DNA of 64,000 bases from Doryteuthis pealeii (GCA_023376005.1 CM042160.1:87803805-87867804); one strand, 5' to 3'; counted from the first letter of the stretch, positions 43,332 to 55,422 are shown. The notes: a model not told the origin generated them from the sequence alone. Translations and numbers: made by a program.

Positions 43332-43560
43332 AGGCCGGTTTAGTTCAATTAGTAGTTTTCCTTCTCCTAGACTGGTTGCCTAACCAAAGTTAGAGTCCAG
43401 TCTGCCCTACTATTTACCCATAGCTGGAGAGAGAGTAGTTGAATTACTACCTTTCCCAAGGATATTAGCGCTATGTGAACTGTAGCTTCGTCCAGGATTT
43501 GGACTCTGGTTGACGAGTCCATTTCCTATGACTCTAACCATTTCACCAACACTTTCAATA
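43332..43560 (-). repeat. SINE family B copy beside a SINE A head scrap
   Basis: CTTCTCCTAGACTGGTTGCC, TTTACCCATAGCTGGAGAG and a tRNA-like head near 43510-43560. The first 30 bases resemble the SINE A A-box. Confidence 0.7.
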
Positions 43561-43802
43561 CTTCGATCTGGGTTGCAGATACTACAGTCTGATCCTATAC
43601 TAGTGTCTTGATGTGCAATCTTGTGTGATGCGAGAAGGCAAAGAAAAGGTCACACACCTGCAAAGATTAGAAAGAGTAAACAGGATGTCCTGGCAAGTGA
43701 TTCAGGTATCAATGATTGCTACAGCTCACATGATAAGAACTAGAGACAGGAATAAGATACAGGACTGGTCGGGTCGGAACAGCTGAAAAGTGAATTATAG
43801 GG

Positions 43803-43990
43803 TTGTAAGAAGAGTAACACGAATCGACCGTCTCATACGACATACAAAGTCCAGAATGCAAATGGTGGCGCCCACCAGTCATTTAAGTAGAGACTTACCG
43901 ACGACCTGCTACTAATATTTGCATAACACCACGAACGGTCACTCTAAGTTAACTATCAATAAAGGGAGGTTACTCTAAGTTAACTATCAA
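43803..43990 (+). repeat. LTR-like dispersed repeat, copy 2
   Basis: Starts TGTAAGAAGAGTAACACGAA; ~90% like 39042-39215 by eye. Confidence 0.65.
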
Positions 43991-44900
43991 TAGAGCTTGA
44001 TCAAGAAAAAAATGGATTGTGAATTTAATTAATTGCAATGACTAAAATTAGCCCAAAAGAAGCTCTTAATAAATAAATGCTAAGGCAGTTGACCGAGGGC
44101 CTCCACGCAAGGACATCACCCGACAGGCAGGATCAAAGAGCTGCTACACACCCACACCGCACCTTGCGTTCCGCAGAGCCAGAACTGACTTTTAACCCCA
44201 CGCCTACCCTCATTTCACCAAGCAGTGAAAAGGAATTACTACTATTACTGCCGATGATAATACTAACGATTCCAGTTTTTGTTTATTCTAAAATAAACGA
44301 TTTAATCCAAACTTTTTCGCTGATTTCTTCTTTTGCAAACCATACGCTTTTAGAGATATCTCATTATATATCATAACCTACCCACACAAAGGTAAACAAT
44401 ATAAATTGAAAAATAGTCCTTTATTTGTGGGGATTAAAATAAAATTTTATTATAATGGAGATTGTGTGTTTTTCTGTCAGTAACCAAAACTATGTCACTA
44501 CTCAAGTCACAATTTCCTTAGTTATTAGTTAAAAAGAAGAAGCAGTTAGAAGAGGAAACAGAAGACAGGAACAAGACGACTAGAAGCAGTAATGAAGTTA
44601 GCAAGAAGCAAGTAAGATCTCCTCACCAAGTAAGTCTCTGTTTCTGTCTCTGTCACATATCTCTCTCTCTATCACTGAGAACTCTCTGAAGTCACTCTCT
44701 CTTATATATACCCAATGAAGAATGACTAGAAGGTGTAATGAAGTTAGCAAGAAGCAAGTGACCATGAACAGTCACTCTAAGTTAACTATCAATAAAGCTT
44801 GATCAAGAAAAAAAATGGATTGTGAATTTAATTAATTGCAATGACTAAAATTAGCCCAAAAGAAGCTCTTAGTTAAAAAGAAGAAGAGGAAACAGAAGAC
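43960..44900. repeat. Local duplication blocks
   Basis: A ~110-bp block (GTCACTCTAAGTTAACTATC ... AGCCCAAAAGAAGCTCTTA) is at 43960-44070 and 44765-44875. A second block (GAGGAAACAGAAGACAGGAA) is at 44550 and 44887. Confidence 0.75.
44447..44535 (+). mobile_element. Truncated Helitron 5' end
   Basis: TTATTATAATGGAGATTGTG and ~85 bp match the Helitron 5' end; no 3' end. Confidence 0.65.
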
Positions 44901-44944
44901 AGGAACAAGACGACTTTATCAATATTCTAACTGTTATAACATAA

Positions 44945-45240
44945 ATAGATATTGTAGGGGATTATCTTCCCTTGGCCTGAGGAGTTATCTGCATGGCTTG
45001 TTGTCGCTTGTTCCCACTAGGGGCCTCGTGTATTTAAGCGGCTGTTTTGAATTTCTCTTCCTCTTTTCTACCTCTTTCCTCGCTACGAGACAACATGGGT
45101 TAGACACGGTCTTCCCTTCTCGTTGGAGCTTTTGCCCTCAACACCGGCTACTGGCAAGACCGGCTATATCGGTGGCCTCGCTACTGGTCACTGTAAGTGA
45201 TTTATACAGCATGGACTATTTTTAGTCTCATGTCTGTACC
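44945..45240 (+). repeat. Promoter-like retroelement terminal region
   Basis: GGGGATTATCTTCCCTTGG, a TATA-like TGTATTTAAGCGG and a GC-richer leader to about 45200 look like an LTR or Penelope pLTR 5' part. The hammerhead-like motif at 45607 lies ~370 bp downstream. Boundaries unclear. Confidence 0.4.
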
Positions 45241-45606
45241 TTTATATTATGTGTACTTTTATATTATCTTGTCTGTGACTTTTATGTATGTATGTTTATG
45301 TACACTATTCTATCTTCCATTGTTTATGTATCTTGTTTATTCATGTGCTGTTATATAAAATGTTTTGTCTCAGAAATGTGTCGGAGTTGTATGTTCAATT
45401 ATGACTTTGAACTTTTATGTTCAGAGGATGGTGGTTTGTGTGGGAAGATGAGATGAGGTGGTTGCTAGGTGCATCCTCTGAACTCCCACTTTATATGATG
45501 TTATTCTTATTTCAATCAAATCCTCCCTAACCTCCCTACCCCTCAATTCCACCACTAACTCACTCTCTCTTCTATGAACACAAATGTACATATTTTGCTT
45601 TAAATA

Positions 45607-45665
45607 AAGTCAGACTGAGGATGTTCTTCACGTCAGAAGGACGAAATATTCCTCTATTTAGACTT
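45607..45665 (+). ncRNA. Hammerhead-like ribozyme motif
   Basis: Stem I AAGTC, AGA, CTGAGGA, T, a 7-bp stem II GTTCTTC/GAAGGAC, GAAA, a short stem III ATA-TTCCTC-TAT, T17, TA, stem I GACTT. The core words are intact; the AGA/TA internal loop weakens stem I. Confidence 0.42.
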
Positions 45666-45707
45666 GTTTGAGTCATTATTTTTTGTTCACTTTTCCTTTT
45701 ACCTCAC

Positions 45708-45742
<35 letters not shown>

Positions 45743-45814
45743 TAGTAATTACAACAAACACACTATAAGGTTATAGAAATAATAAAAGGAAAAACAAATC
45801 ATTCACATTATCTG

Positions 45815-46090
45815 CGTTATTTGGACTATTGTCCCCATCTTCATTGTTATTTGTACAACGTTTCGGCCGCTATGCCCTCCGGCCTTCTTCAGGTATTTCT
45901 TGTCAGACTCGGGAACCTTCTCGGACTCGGGAACCTTCTTTTCGAACTCAGGAACTTTCTTGTCGTAATCGAGAGCCATCACGGAACTTAGAATCTAACC
46001 CTTTATTTAGTCCACGGGGGTATCCTGTTCTCATTCCGCTAACCATAGCTGGGGTAGGAGTTGTGTTAATTATTTTTCTATCTAACTGCC
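45815..46090 (-). repeat. Penelope-type terminal repeat
   Basis: Minus: ATACCTGAAGAAGGCCGG, GCGGCCGAAACGTTGTAC, and the flank GAAGATGGGGACAATAGTCC. The CTGAAGAAGG...CCGAAACG signature is widespread at Penelope-like element ends in animals. The other flank carries CTTCTTGTCG/CGGGAACCTTCT repeats. Confidence 0.6.
45853..45896 (-). ncRNA. Hammerhead-like ribozyme motif, minimal stem III
   Basis: Stem I TAC, CTGAAGA, A, stem II GGCC/GGCC with a 12-nt loop, GAAA, palindromic ACGT, T17, stem I GTA. Matches the small Penelope-associated hammerhead layout. Confidence 0.5.
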
Positions 46091-46227
46091 TCTACTCGGG
46101 ATACTCAAACATTCAGAGAAATAAATCATTCACAGAAGGAATCAATAAGCCTTGTATTTGAAACATTAAAGTTACAGTAATAAGAGAAGCCAATATGTAG
46201 TGTTCAAAGAATATGTTTTTTTAAAAG

Positions 46228-46309
46228 TTAAATAATGTAGGGTAAGAGTATTACATCTATACCAGCAGTTAAGTAATGTAGGGTAAGAGTATTACATCTA
46301 TACCAGCAG
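46228..46309. repeat. 40-bp tandem duplication
   Basis: TAATGTAGGGTAAGAGTATT ... ATACCAGCAG occurs twice head to tail. Confidence 0.9.
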
Positions 46310-47118
46310 CGGAATTTTAGAGAGGGTAAAATAAGTTATACCTTCAGTAGCAGGCTAATAGTTTTAAATTCAGTGGCGTGAATTCGTCCAGCGTGTGTCA
46401 GTCTCTCTCTGAATTTCTATTCGAAGACTTTTCTTTTATATGTTTTACCTAGGCTCCAGATTCGATCTTTTTTAAAAACTTCTTTTGAGGCGCAAAGGCC
46501 TCTGATTGGTCAAAAATTATCATTTTTATTATTTCTATTTTTGCTTTATACCTGCACTGATCCTATGTGCAGATTTCTTACTTTCATTATTTTATTTCTG
46601 CTTTCAATGCATTAACTTCCAGTTTGCTTCTTATCATATCACTACAGCTTCAATTTAACAGGATAAATTAGATTGAAAGAAGCTACTTTGCTGGTTCCGG
46701 TTAAACAGACAAACCTGCTTTTAGTCTTATTTAGCCGGTCCTTGTAAAATAGACAAACCTACTTTTATGCTTATTTTACTGTTGCTGTAAATATTTTTAT
46801 TATGAAAGCAAGTAAGGTTAAAGATAACAACACAGATTTAAAACAAAAGTTTATTTATCTATTATTATACTAAAGCTGAGTTAATCAACCTAAAGGCTTT
46901 TTTACTGTTTAGTTTAATGACACAAAAATTATACTAAATTATTCCTTACTTTTAGGATTGAATTATGTTTGGAAAAAAAATCTGTTTTAATTGGTTCTAA
47001 TTAGGTGTAATTTGCAATTAAGTAAAAAACTGACCAATCTCTTACTTTACTCTCTGCCTATCACTTTCTTCCCCTCTATGTATCTCTTGACTACCTCCTT
47101 GTTATATAATGTTAGTTT

Positions 47119-47119
<1 letters not shown>

Positions 47120-47152
<33 letters not shown>
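47120..47152. repeat. (GA)n microsatellite
   Basis: About 30 bp of GA. Confidence 0.95.
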
Positions 47153-47154
<2 letters not shown>

Positions 47155-47589
47155 ATTTGAAATGCATTTCTATGTTTCACAACCAGCAACTCGTAGCTTA
47201 AATGAGGTCAAACATTCCCTTTCTTAGAAAGCTTACAAAATGATTTTAAGATTTCGTCTGGCAGTATTTATTTTTTTTAAAAACATTTTATTCGCTTTGC
47301 TAACTCCCTTTTCCCTAATCTCAGTTATCTACCCAGAGCTGAATGGGTGACCCAATGGATCACGTTTTCTCTAGTATTCATTTACATTTATATTTTGTGA
47401 AGGTGAAAGATACAAAAAAATATTCTAAATGAAAAATGTAGATACCATTAATGACTTTGTGATCAAACGTGTGAAATTTTACAAAATTTTAAAAAGATTA
47501 AAGGAAATGATAAAGGTAAATTTGACTATCATTAATTTTTTCCAAAGCGGAAAAATGGCATTTTCCACTATCAGTTGTTAAAACATAAA

Positions 47590-47652
47590 ATTGTAACCCG
47601 AACCATAACCCCAATCCCAACCCTAACCCTAACTCTAACCCCAATCCTAACA
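47590..47652. repeat. Interstitial telomere-like CCCTAA patch
   Basis: Degenerate CCCTAACCCTAACTCTAACC units on the plus strand, not flanked by obvious inverted repeats. Confidence 0.7.
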
Positions 47653-47659
47653 ATGAATT

Positions 47660-48370
47660 CTTGTTGATAATAATAATGTAATTTATTGTGTACAGTGCTC
47701 AGGTGCACCACAACTCATCAAAGTCTCATGTCAGGTACACAGAATAATGTTGTGCCAGGAACATGAACAGTTCACAGTAGTAATATGGATGTATGTGTGT
47801 GCATGTGTATGTGGAGAGTGGCATCAGGTATAGTGTTGGCGGACTACAGGAAGCATGGAGGCTTTGAAAGTTTCAGTGCTCCGGCAGCCTACAACAGATG
47901 CAGGCAGTTTATTCCATGTCTCCGCAATTTTGAGCGTGAAAAAATGTTTCCGAAAGTCACGTGAACAGTGCTGTTTTCTGACTTTGTAGGCATGCCCGCG
48001 TGTATTGGAGAGATGGAGATCAAAAAGGTGCTCAAGGTTGCTGTTGTTAAGATGATTAATGACCTTATGAGCATTTACCAGGTCAGTTGCCAGACGCCGA
48101 AGTTTCAACGAATCCATTCCCAGGGCTGCGAGACGTTCAGAGTATGGCAGATTCCTGATGGAGGGTACTCGCTTGGTTGCACGTCTCTGTACAGTTTCTA
48201 GGAGGTTAATATTCTGAGAAAGGTAGGGGTTCCAGACTGGTGATGCAAACTCCAAGTGTGGCCGTACCATAGCTTTGTACAGCTTCAAATAGATAGCCGG
48301 TGAGTGGCTGACAAAGGTCTTGCTGAGTGACGCCAAGACGCCCTCGGCCTTTTTGGCAATTTTGGAGATG
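47660..48370 (-). pseudogene. LINE (CR1/Jockey-like) RT C-terminal fragment
   Basis: A 170-codon frame at 47824-48336 carries the post-palm part of a non-LTR reverse transcriptase: LYKAMVRPHLEFASPVWNPY, LETVQRRATKRV, then a NLPYSERL...LGM..L..RR block and a terminal FTLKIAETWNKLPASVV. The RT catalytic core is absent (5' truncation at about 48370, typical for LINEs). A second copy in opposite orientation is at 33782-33952. The family is named from motif resemblance only. Confidence 0.8.
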
Positions 48371-48517
48371 TGTTACTTATAAAAACGTAATATAATTTTT
48401 TCTGTTCCAAACATGAAGCGTGTGAAAAGTTTACATTACCTTTCATAAGGAAAGACGTTAAACATGAAATGCCTGGATGCTAGCTTTTAGAACCGACTAA
48501 ATAGCCTATTCAAATTA

Positions 48518-48582
48518 GATTTTATAGTATAGTTACCATACTAGTAAAATTACTATACTATAATAAAATCTAAAAGAAACTG
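48518..48582. repeat. Foldback
   Basis: TTAGATTTTATAGTATAG and its inverse near CTATACTATAATAAAATCTAA-type end around an ACTAGTAAA centre. Confidence 0.65.
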
Positions 48583-48689
48583 TAAGATAATTATACAGTT
48601 TTTTTTTATTGTTGATTTGAAAGTCTTTTAAAAGTATTTTTTTAACAAAAATAATACCGTAAAAATAGAACAATTATTATTATTATTTA

Positions 48690-49872
48690 CTCCTTTTGAG
48701 TTTTCACATCAGTGTTAGCTGATGGTCTTTCACTGGAGTCTGAGTGACAGCAAGTCTCCTCAGCTCTCCAGGACTCTTCTGAAGTATTCTGGCAGATTGC
48801 AGCAGTGCAGTGTTCTGAATGGTTTCAATCCTTCCTATGATTTCCAAACATTCCAGACCCTTTTCCAATCCTTTTCGGACTGTTCCAAGTGCACCAACTA
48901 CAATTGGTATCACCTTCACTTTCATATTCCATAACTTTTTTAGTTCTCTGGCAAGGTCCAGATATTTGTCTATTTTTTCATTTTCCTTCAGCTTCACCCT
49001 GTGATCTGCTGGCACTGCAAAATCCACCAGTTGACAAGTTCTTTCTTTTTTGTTTATCAACACTAGGTCTGGTCTTCTTGCTGGGATAAGGTGATCCGTT
49101 TTTATTTCAAAGTCCCAGAGAATTTTATGCATTTCGTTCTCGGGAACAGATTCTAGTTTATGCAAATACCATTTTCTTGCATGGTCAAAATTAAATTTTT
49201 TGCATAATTCCTAGTGGATCACCTTCCCAACCCAGTCGTGTCTAGTTTTGTATTCTCGTTGTGCTAGTTTGCTACAATCACAGAGTATATGGTTTACAGT
49301 CTCATCTCTATTCCCACAAAGTCTACATTTACTATTTTGTTGGGTCCTATCGATTTTCGCTTTGATGTAGTTTGTCCTTATGGCATTATTTTGTGCAGCA
49401 ATTATAAGTGATTCCGTTTCTCTTTTGAGGTTTCCCTTTCTTAACCATGTCCAAGTCTTTTGATGTGCAACCTCTTCTATTTGTCGTTTGAAGCGTCCAT
49501 ATAATTGTTTTTCTTCCCATTTTTGTTTTTTAGTCTTTGTAGTTTTTCTGTTTGTCCATCTGTCATTTCTACTATTGTTGGCCGCCATAAGTAGTTTGTC
49601 TTTGCTCTTTCTTGTGTAATCTTCAAGTTGTTGGATTGTGGTTTCTACGCATTCCTCTATGTTGGCAAGTCCTCTTCCCCCTTCCTTTCTTGACACATAT
49701 AATCTATCTCTATCATCTCTAGGGTGGAGAGCCTTGTGCATTGTCATTAATTTTCTCGTCCTTTGGTCAATTTGTCAGAGTTCTTCTTTTGTCCATTTTA
49801 AGAATGGTCCTGAGTATCTTATAATGGGGACAGCCCAGGTATTGATTCCTTTGATCAGATTTCTGCTGTTAA
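48690..49872 (-). pseudogene. R2-type LINE C-terminal part with restriction-like endonuclease
   Basis: One reading frame from about 49870 to 48704 is interrupted by two stops (TGA near 49785, TAG at 49209-49211). Order: thumb-region block (INTWAVPIIRYS, KWTKEE, RKLMTMHKALHP, SEGGRGL-like KEGGRGL), a CCHC knuckle CRLCGNRDETVNHILCDC, then an endonuclease-like region with RRPDLVLI and QLVDFAVPADHRV (PD...D pattern) and EKIDKYLDLARELKKL. This matches RLE-encoding LINEs such as R2/R4/NeSL groups. The RT core is lost, the 5' edge being at the (ATT)n tract 49873-49908. The 3' end runs into an AAT tract. Confidence 0.85.
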
Positions 49873-49908
<36 letters not shown>

Positions 49909-49910
49909 TA
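49873..49910. repeat. (ATT)n microsatellite
   Basis: About 12 ATT units. Confidence 0.95.
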
Positions 49911-49914
49911 ATTG

Positions 49915-50880
49915 TAAATATCCTTAAGCCTCTTTAATTAAAAAAAAAAATTCTTAAGGTGCTTCTTAATTTAGCCAATTTCTAGTTTTGAGTCAGAAAA
50001 AATTCAAAACCACATTTTGTTCTTATTAAAAAAATAATTTTGCATTTAAATAATTTTTTAGGCATTTTGCGACCATGCATATTGCCCTGAAATATGGAAA
50101 GCTACACTAGCAATATATTTAAAAAAAAAAACCTTTTTTTTAGACTTTGTTGTCTCTTCTAGATTAAAATGTCAATTCTTTAAGCTTGCTTCTTTTTCTT
50201 TCTTTTTTTAAAAATTTTTTTTTTATCTTTGAGTATAATTATAGTATTATAATGATTATACCTTAAGTCTTTAAAACAATCTGTTATTGTTTTATCTATT
50301 TAATTAGAAACACAAGTTCCAGTTTGTTAGTTATGTAATCCCTGAAAATACCATATTTGAGAACGGCTACTGTTTAACGAATAAATAAATAAATAAAATC
50401 CACCTTTCCGGGAAGCATCAGGTCCTAATTTCTACAAGCATTTCCAAACGGTGGTTTGGTTCCCCCGTGCAAGCACAGGTAAAAAAAATGGAAATTTAAG
50501 TAAAAAGTAATGAAATATGTGCTAATAGAGAAAAAAAATACCAAAAGTAGAGTCTTTAGAAAAAAATATACTAATCCTGACCGGTTAGAATAAACTCAAA
50601 GTGCTGTATTCATTTCAAATCAAACACAATCAATGATTAATTCATGCCATCTTCGAACATCCCAAGGTTCATTTCGTTTCGTTTCGTTTCGTTTAGCGAA
50701 CGTTTTAATCACACTCTGGAATCCAAATACTTTCCTTGATGCTGTTATACGTTTAAATTGGATGATAGATGTTCTAGATTACAAAATTAATTCTCAGTAT
50801 CTTTTTTGCAAAAATCACAGAGTGAAATGCAATGTGATAGACCTTTAAAATATTTTATATAATCATTATTCCTTATTTGC
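49915..50880. other. No feature recognised
   Basis: AT-rich sequence with a (TTTCG)4 stretch at about 50671-50692; no clear gene or repeat. Confidence 0.5.
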
Positions 50881-50908
50881 ATTTACTTGTTAAAATTGAA
50901 CAAGTTAC

Positions 50909-50969
50909 CTGTAAAAACTGGACTGTATCGTTTTTCAGTTTTCCCAGAGACATTTTTACGACTGCCCAT
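50909..50969 (-). CDS. Candidate first coding exon (CpG-rich 5' region)
   Basis: ATG at 50969 in a good context (TAATATGGG) opens 20 codons (MGSRKNV ... YSPVF T) and one base before the donor ACAG|GTAACT. The 100 bp upstream (50970-51030) is strikingly CpG-rich for this AT-rich window and holds a GACGTCAC element, as expected of a promoter or 5'UTR. It could be the start of the syntaxin gene, ~19 kb upstream of its first confirmed exon, or of another gene. The peptide itself is not recognisable. An exon linking it in phase 1/2 was not found. Confidence 0.35.
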
Positions 50970-51369
50970 ATTACGGCGTGACGTCGATTCGGTGATAATA
51001 CGAGGTGTGTTGACGAACGACGATTGGTAAGTTTTATTTGATTCTGTTGTCAAAAACGATTTCTTTCTTATCAAAAAAAATATTTTCTCTACTTTACATT
51101 CTTATCTTTCGATATATCCATTAAGATTTTCTCTGTCAAGCTCATATTATATCTACTTTAACTCATATGGGTTAGTTCGCTTCTTCTTGTTTTTTTCCTC
51201 TCATGTCCGACTTTATGGAATATATTTACACATCGTACTATTTATGTTTATTCTTTATTATAGAAAATCTTATAATGTCTTTTATATTGACATTTATCTT
51301 GTAAGGTTATTCTTTTAATTTTTTAACCGGCAATATAGCTGTTAGTGGTTTTTAGTAATATAATTTAAT

Positions 51370-51720
51370 GTGGGGGATTGGTTTATGATAAACAAACCAT
51401 TACCAACCGATCCCCCACTTTAATTGCAAATTGTTTCCGGGATATATAGGCTTTTTTTAGGAAGTAAGATTTTGTTGGTTCTGTTTTTTCTTTGTGAATT
51501 TTACTTTATTGTTAATAAAATTTAACATTTGAAGACTTATCGCTGGTTTCTCCGTATGTCTTTTGATGAGTTATTTTTTTTCGCTAAAGTGGACCATCTA
51601 TTCCGCCCCAAGTATAAACGACTGTCATTGAGTGTGATGTTTATATGGGGGATCAGTTTATTATAAAGAATAACTATTTTTTGATCCCTCAGTTTATGTC
51701 CATAATTGTTAATCCCCCCC
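51370..51720. repeat. Two related hairpins
   Basis: GTGGGGGATTGGTTTATGAT with its inverse at 51370-51418, and ATGGGGGATCAGTTTATTAT with an inverse near 51690. Confidence 0.55.
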
Positions 51721-51839
51721 AATCCAACACATCCCGGGCCAACTAGCAATAAAAGATGATTATGGTTGTTGTTGTTTGCAAGAAATGAAACACAATTATC
51801 ACCTGTTAACTGTCGAGTAAAAAAACTACAACACACTAT

Positions 51840-52683
51840 AATTATTAACGTTAATAATAATAATAATAATGACTTTTTTCTTTTCTTCAGTTCTAAGTCT
51901 TCATGATATTTTTTTTTTTCTTTATGGATGAAACTATTTTACTTCTTGATTTTTATTTTATTTCGTGTATATGTGGTTAAGAGATTTTTTTTTTTTAATT
52001 TCAAATATTACAAATCTGTTTTTTTGGCTTGTAGAAGGGGAAAATATTTTTTATTATATTTAGAAAATCTAATTTTATTTTACTACTATAAAATCTTTTT
52101 TTTTTTTTTTTTTTTTTCTAAGAAAAAGCATAAGTTTTTTGTTTTTTTTTAATTTTTATTAAGACCACACCATTGCCATTTTAAGCTATTTTCTCCTCAT
52201 GTAGGTTATTTTATTCTATTCTATATTTATTTATTTTTTTGTGGGAATAGTTATTTTTTCCGCACCTGTAAAATTTACTATTAAAAAGTTCTAACAACAC
52301 CCACAGAAAAAAGACCCACTGACCTTAATAAATTTTATCAATTAAATAAATAACATCCATATTGTGGCGATCTGGACGGAGAAATGTCTAAATTTTAGTT
52401 TCTTTTTAATTAAAAAAAAAAAAAATTATTCTTAATTCCTAGTTTTTTTATCAAAAGTTTTATTCTTTACGTGATGATTGCTTCAATTTACAATAACAAG
52501 TTTCTTCTTTTTCTTTCTCCACTCCTTGACTGACTACAACACCAAAAATGAAAGGTTGGGTTATTGAATATAACAAACAATAACAAAACTGATATGACAA
52601 GTATTGACAGTGAAAAAAAGAAATCTAGCTTACTTCATAAAAAAATCACTAAGCAAAAATAGATATATCTTAAAAATTGAGTT

Positions 52684-52725
<42 letters not shown>

Positions 52726-53690
52726 TTTTTATTTTATAGTAGTAGTAAAAAAAATACTAAGCAAAAATAGATATATTTTTAAAATTGAGTTTTATTATTA
52801 TTTATTATTATTTATTTCATTTTAGTAGATAAACAGAAACGCCTACGACATGTGTATATATATTTATTGACCTCTTAATTTATTGATTAAAGAAATGAGA
52901 TATATAATCTTTTTTATTTTTATTTTAGGAAGTAAGATCTTAATGGGCTTAATTATTGGGAATTTTTATGACTACCCTCTTCAAAAAATAAATAAATGAA
53001 TGAATAAAATAAATTGGTATTAGTGAGTAGTATTAGTAAAGGAAATTTTTTGTTTTATTATTTAATAAAAAAAAAGAAGTCAAATTATATTAATTAAGTA
53101 GCGTTACTTTTCGTTTTTTTGTTTTTTTTGTGAGTACCTTATCGTAGCAGAAAAGTTAATGTTTGTTTTGGTTTATAATTTTAAAACTTATTATATATAT
53201 AAGTTATATATATAATAATCTTCCGTGTTGAGGAACCATGTTTTTTTTAATGTGTGCTGTACTGTGTGCGTATAAATATTAATTCAATTCACTTAATGAA
53301 ATTGTAATTATCCTAATGGACGTGACGTGAATGAATTGTTTTGATTTTTGTAGATTTGATTTGTTACGTTTGATTCACAGCATTTTTTTTTTTTAATCGT
53401 TTACTTTTTATTTATTTATTTTACATTTCCGGGAAAAGGATGAAAATATCAACAGAAAAAATAAAATTATTGTCCAAAATGATAAATCACTTGAAAGATT
53501 TATTTATTTCATTACATTTTTGTTAGAGGCCCACATACTTTTCTTCTTCTTGTCTAACACACCCTCCTCGTTTACGTTGAGAAAATACCTTCACTTTTTT
53601 TACAAATCTATTTTATTTTTTGATACGACCAAGGACTTTTTTTTATTTAACCTAACATTGTTCATCTATTGAATTGTTTTCCTCTAAGTC
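51840..53690. other. T-rich and (ATT)n low-complexity sequence
   Basis: (ATT)n at 52686-52722, many T runs, and a ~70-bp direct repeat (AAGCAAAAATAGATATAT) at 52650 and 52760. No gene. Confidence 0.6.
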
Positions 53691-53699
53691 TCTAAGCGA

Positions 53700-54115
53700 A
53701 CTTTGTTTTTCATTCGAGTATGTCACCCCCGCCAAAAAAAAAAAATCAGAGAATTAACCGAATTTAATGAAATTTTCAGTGTTGATATATTAATGAATAA
53801 AAGATATAATGCACCAGTTATTTTATTTTAAAAAAAAACTTTTTACGTTTTTTCAGGTCAGTTAACTTTGAATCACGTATCTTTGAGGCGTAACACAGAT
53901 TCTCAAAGATACGTGGTTCAAAGTTAACCAAGCTGAAAGAATGTTAAAGTTTTTAAATAAAATAACTGGTGCATTATATCTTTTATTCATTAATATATTA
54001 ACACTGAAAATTTCATTAAATTCGGTTAATTCCCTGATTTTTTTCTTCTTTCTGTGAAGTGACATACGATGGTGGAATTTAGGTCCGTTAAATTTGATTT
54101 AACTAGCGAAACACT
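53700..54115. mobile_element. Foldback MITE family 5, copy
   Basis: Arms with GAATTTAATGAAATTTTCAG meet at CTTTGAGGCGTAACACAGAT; outer TGACATACGATGGTGGAATT matches 32240-32690. Confidence 0.78.
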
Positions 54116-54351
54116 TGAATATTTCAACACTCCTCCTACACTCAAGTGTTGATTCATTGTTTATTGTTTATTTATCAACCTTAAACGAACTTATTTGCTA
54201 GCCTCTTTTTATTTTATTTTTTATTTTTACATTTTGTGTTAATTTCCACACTGCACTATTGAAATACGAAACATAAACAATACGGCTAGTAGAGATAATT
54301 GTTTGCAAGTCTCCCCAACTAAAAAAAGATAAAAACGAGGACACATTCAAT

Positions 54352-54355
<4 letters not shown>

Positions 54356-54394
<39 letters not shown>

Positions 54395-54528
54395 GTGTGT
54401 GTGTTAGATTTTGTGCTCCCGTAAAGTGTAAATTCTCGTTAGTTTTTCTTCCTCCCCACCCACATATGGTCAGTGCCCCGCCCACTCGTCTCAAGTCACC
54501 TGTTTTGTAGGTGTTGATGTGTCGTTCA

Positions 54529-54566
<38 letters not shown>

Positions 54567-55420
54567 ACATATAAAGTAGCACTATTTAACGAAATCAACA
54601 CAGATCAAAGAAATCTTTTAAATTACAAGAAGGTTCTTTCAGGATTTCTCATTTTAACACCGATAAATAATTTATCTTAAATATCTATCACATTAAATAA
54701 GAGGGGGATAAATTAAAATGTAGTACTAAAAATATTATTTTTTCATTGACTAAACAAAGACAAGTTGACCTATAATGGAAAAAAAAATTACAATCCAGTT
54801 TTTAATCTAAAAAAAAAAAATTGTATGGATGTAACTAACTGTAAAAAAAATGTTTCAGCAGATGAATATTTTAATGTTGTTTTTTTTTTAATCTATTTTT
54901 GTAACATACGATGTGTCGTCTTGCTTAAGAAATGATTGCTGTTGAGTCGATAATGATTTAAATGTTTTCAGTTTTAATTGAAGCTAAAATTATCTTTAAA
55001 AAAAAATTTAACGAAACATCTCAACGTTTGTTTTATCTCCAGTGTGATAGCGTAATTAAATATATTAATGATGCTCTGATAAAAACTATGAATATCTTTG
55101 TTGCAAAAAAAAAAAAAAAAAATGAGCTAGAGAGATTTTTAAGTTTATTTTTTTATTTTTAAAATTTTCGGTTTATTCATGTCAAAGCAATTTTATTTGG
55201 CAACAAAAATGTTATTATATTTACTTTTAATGTATATAAAAAAAGAATGAAATGATAGTCGGAAGTCTTAAGTTTTAAAGTCATTCCCTCCTCACAATGA
55301 ATAAAAAAAAAAAAAAAAAATTTTCCAAAGAGTAAAAAGTATGTCGTTTGTACGCGTGTGTATATACCACATACTCACTCAACATAGGTTTTCAAATTTT
55401 AGTATTTACTATATCGGAGA
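54356..55420. other. (AT)n tracts and AT-rich spacer
   Basis: (AT)n at 54356-54392 and 54538-54565; otherwise nothing recognised. Confidence 0.6.
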
Positions 55421-55422
55421 AG

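Noticed and set aside
44077..44376. 99-aa plus-strand ORF as a gene
   Set aside because: Composition and flanking local duplications give no support; no recognisable motif or splice signals.
48722..49089. Plus-strand ORFs of 60-70 aa
   Set aside because: Shadows of the R2-type LINE frame on the minus strand.
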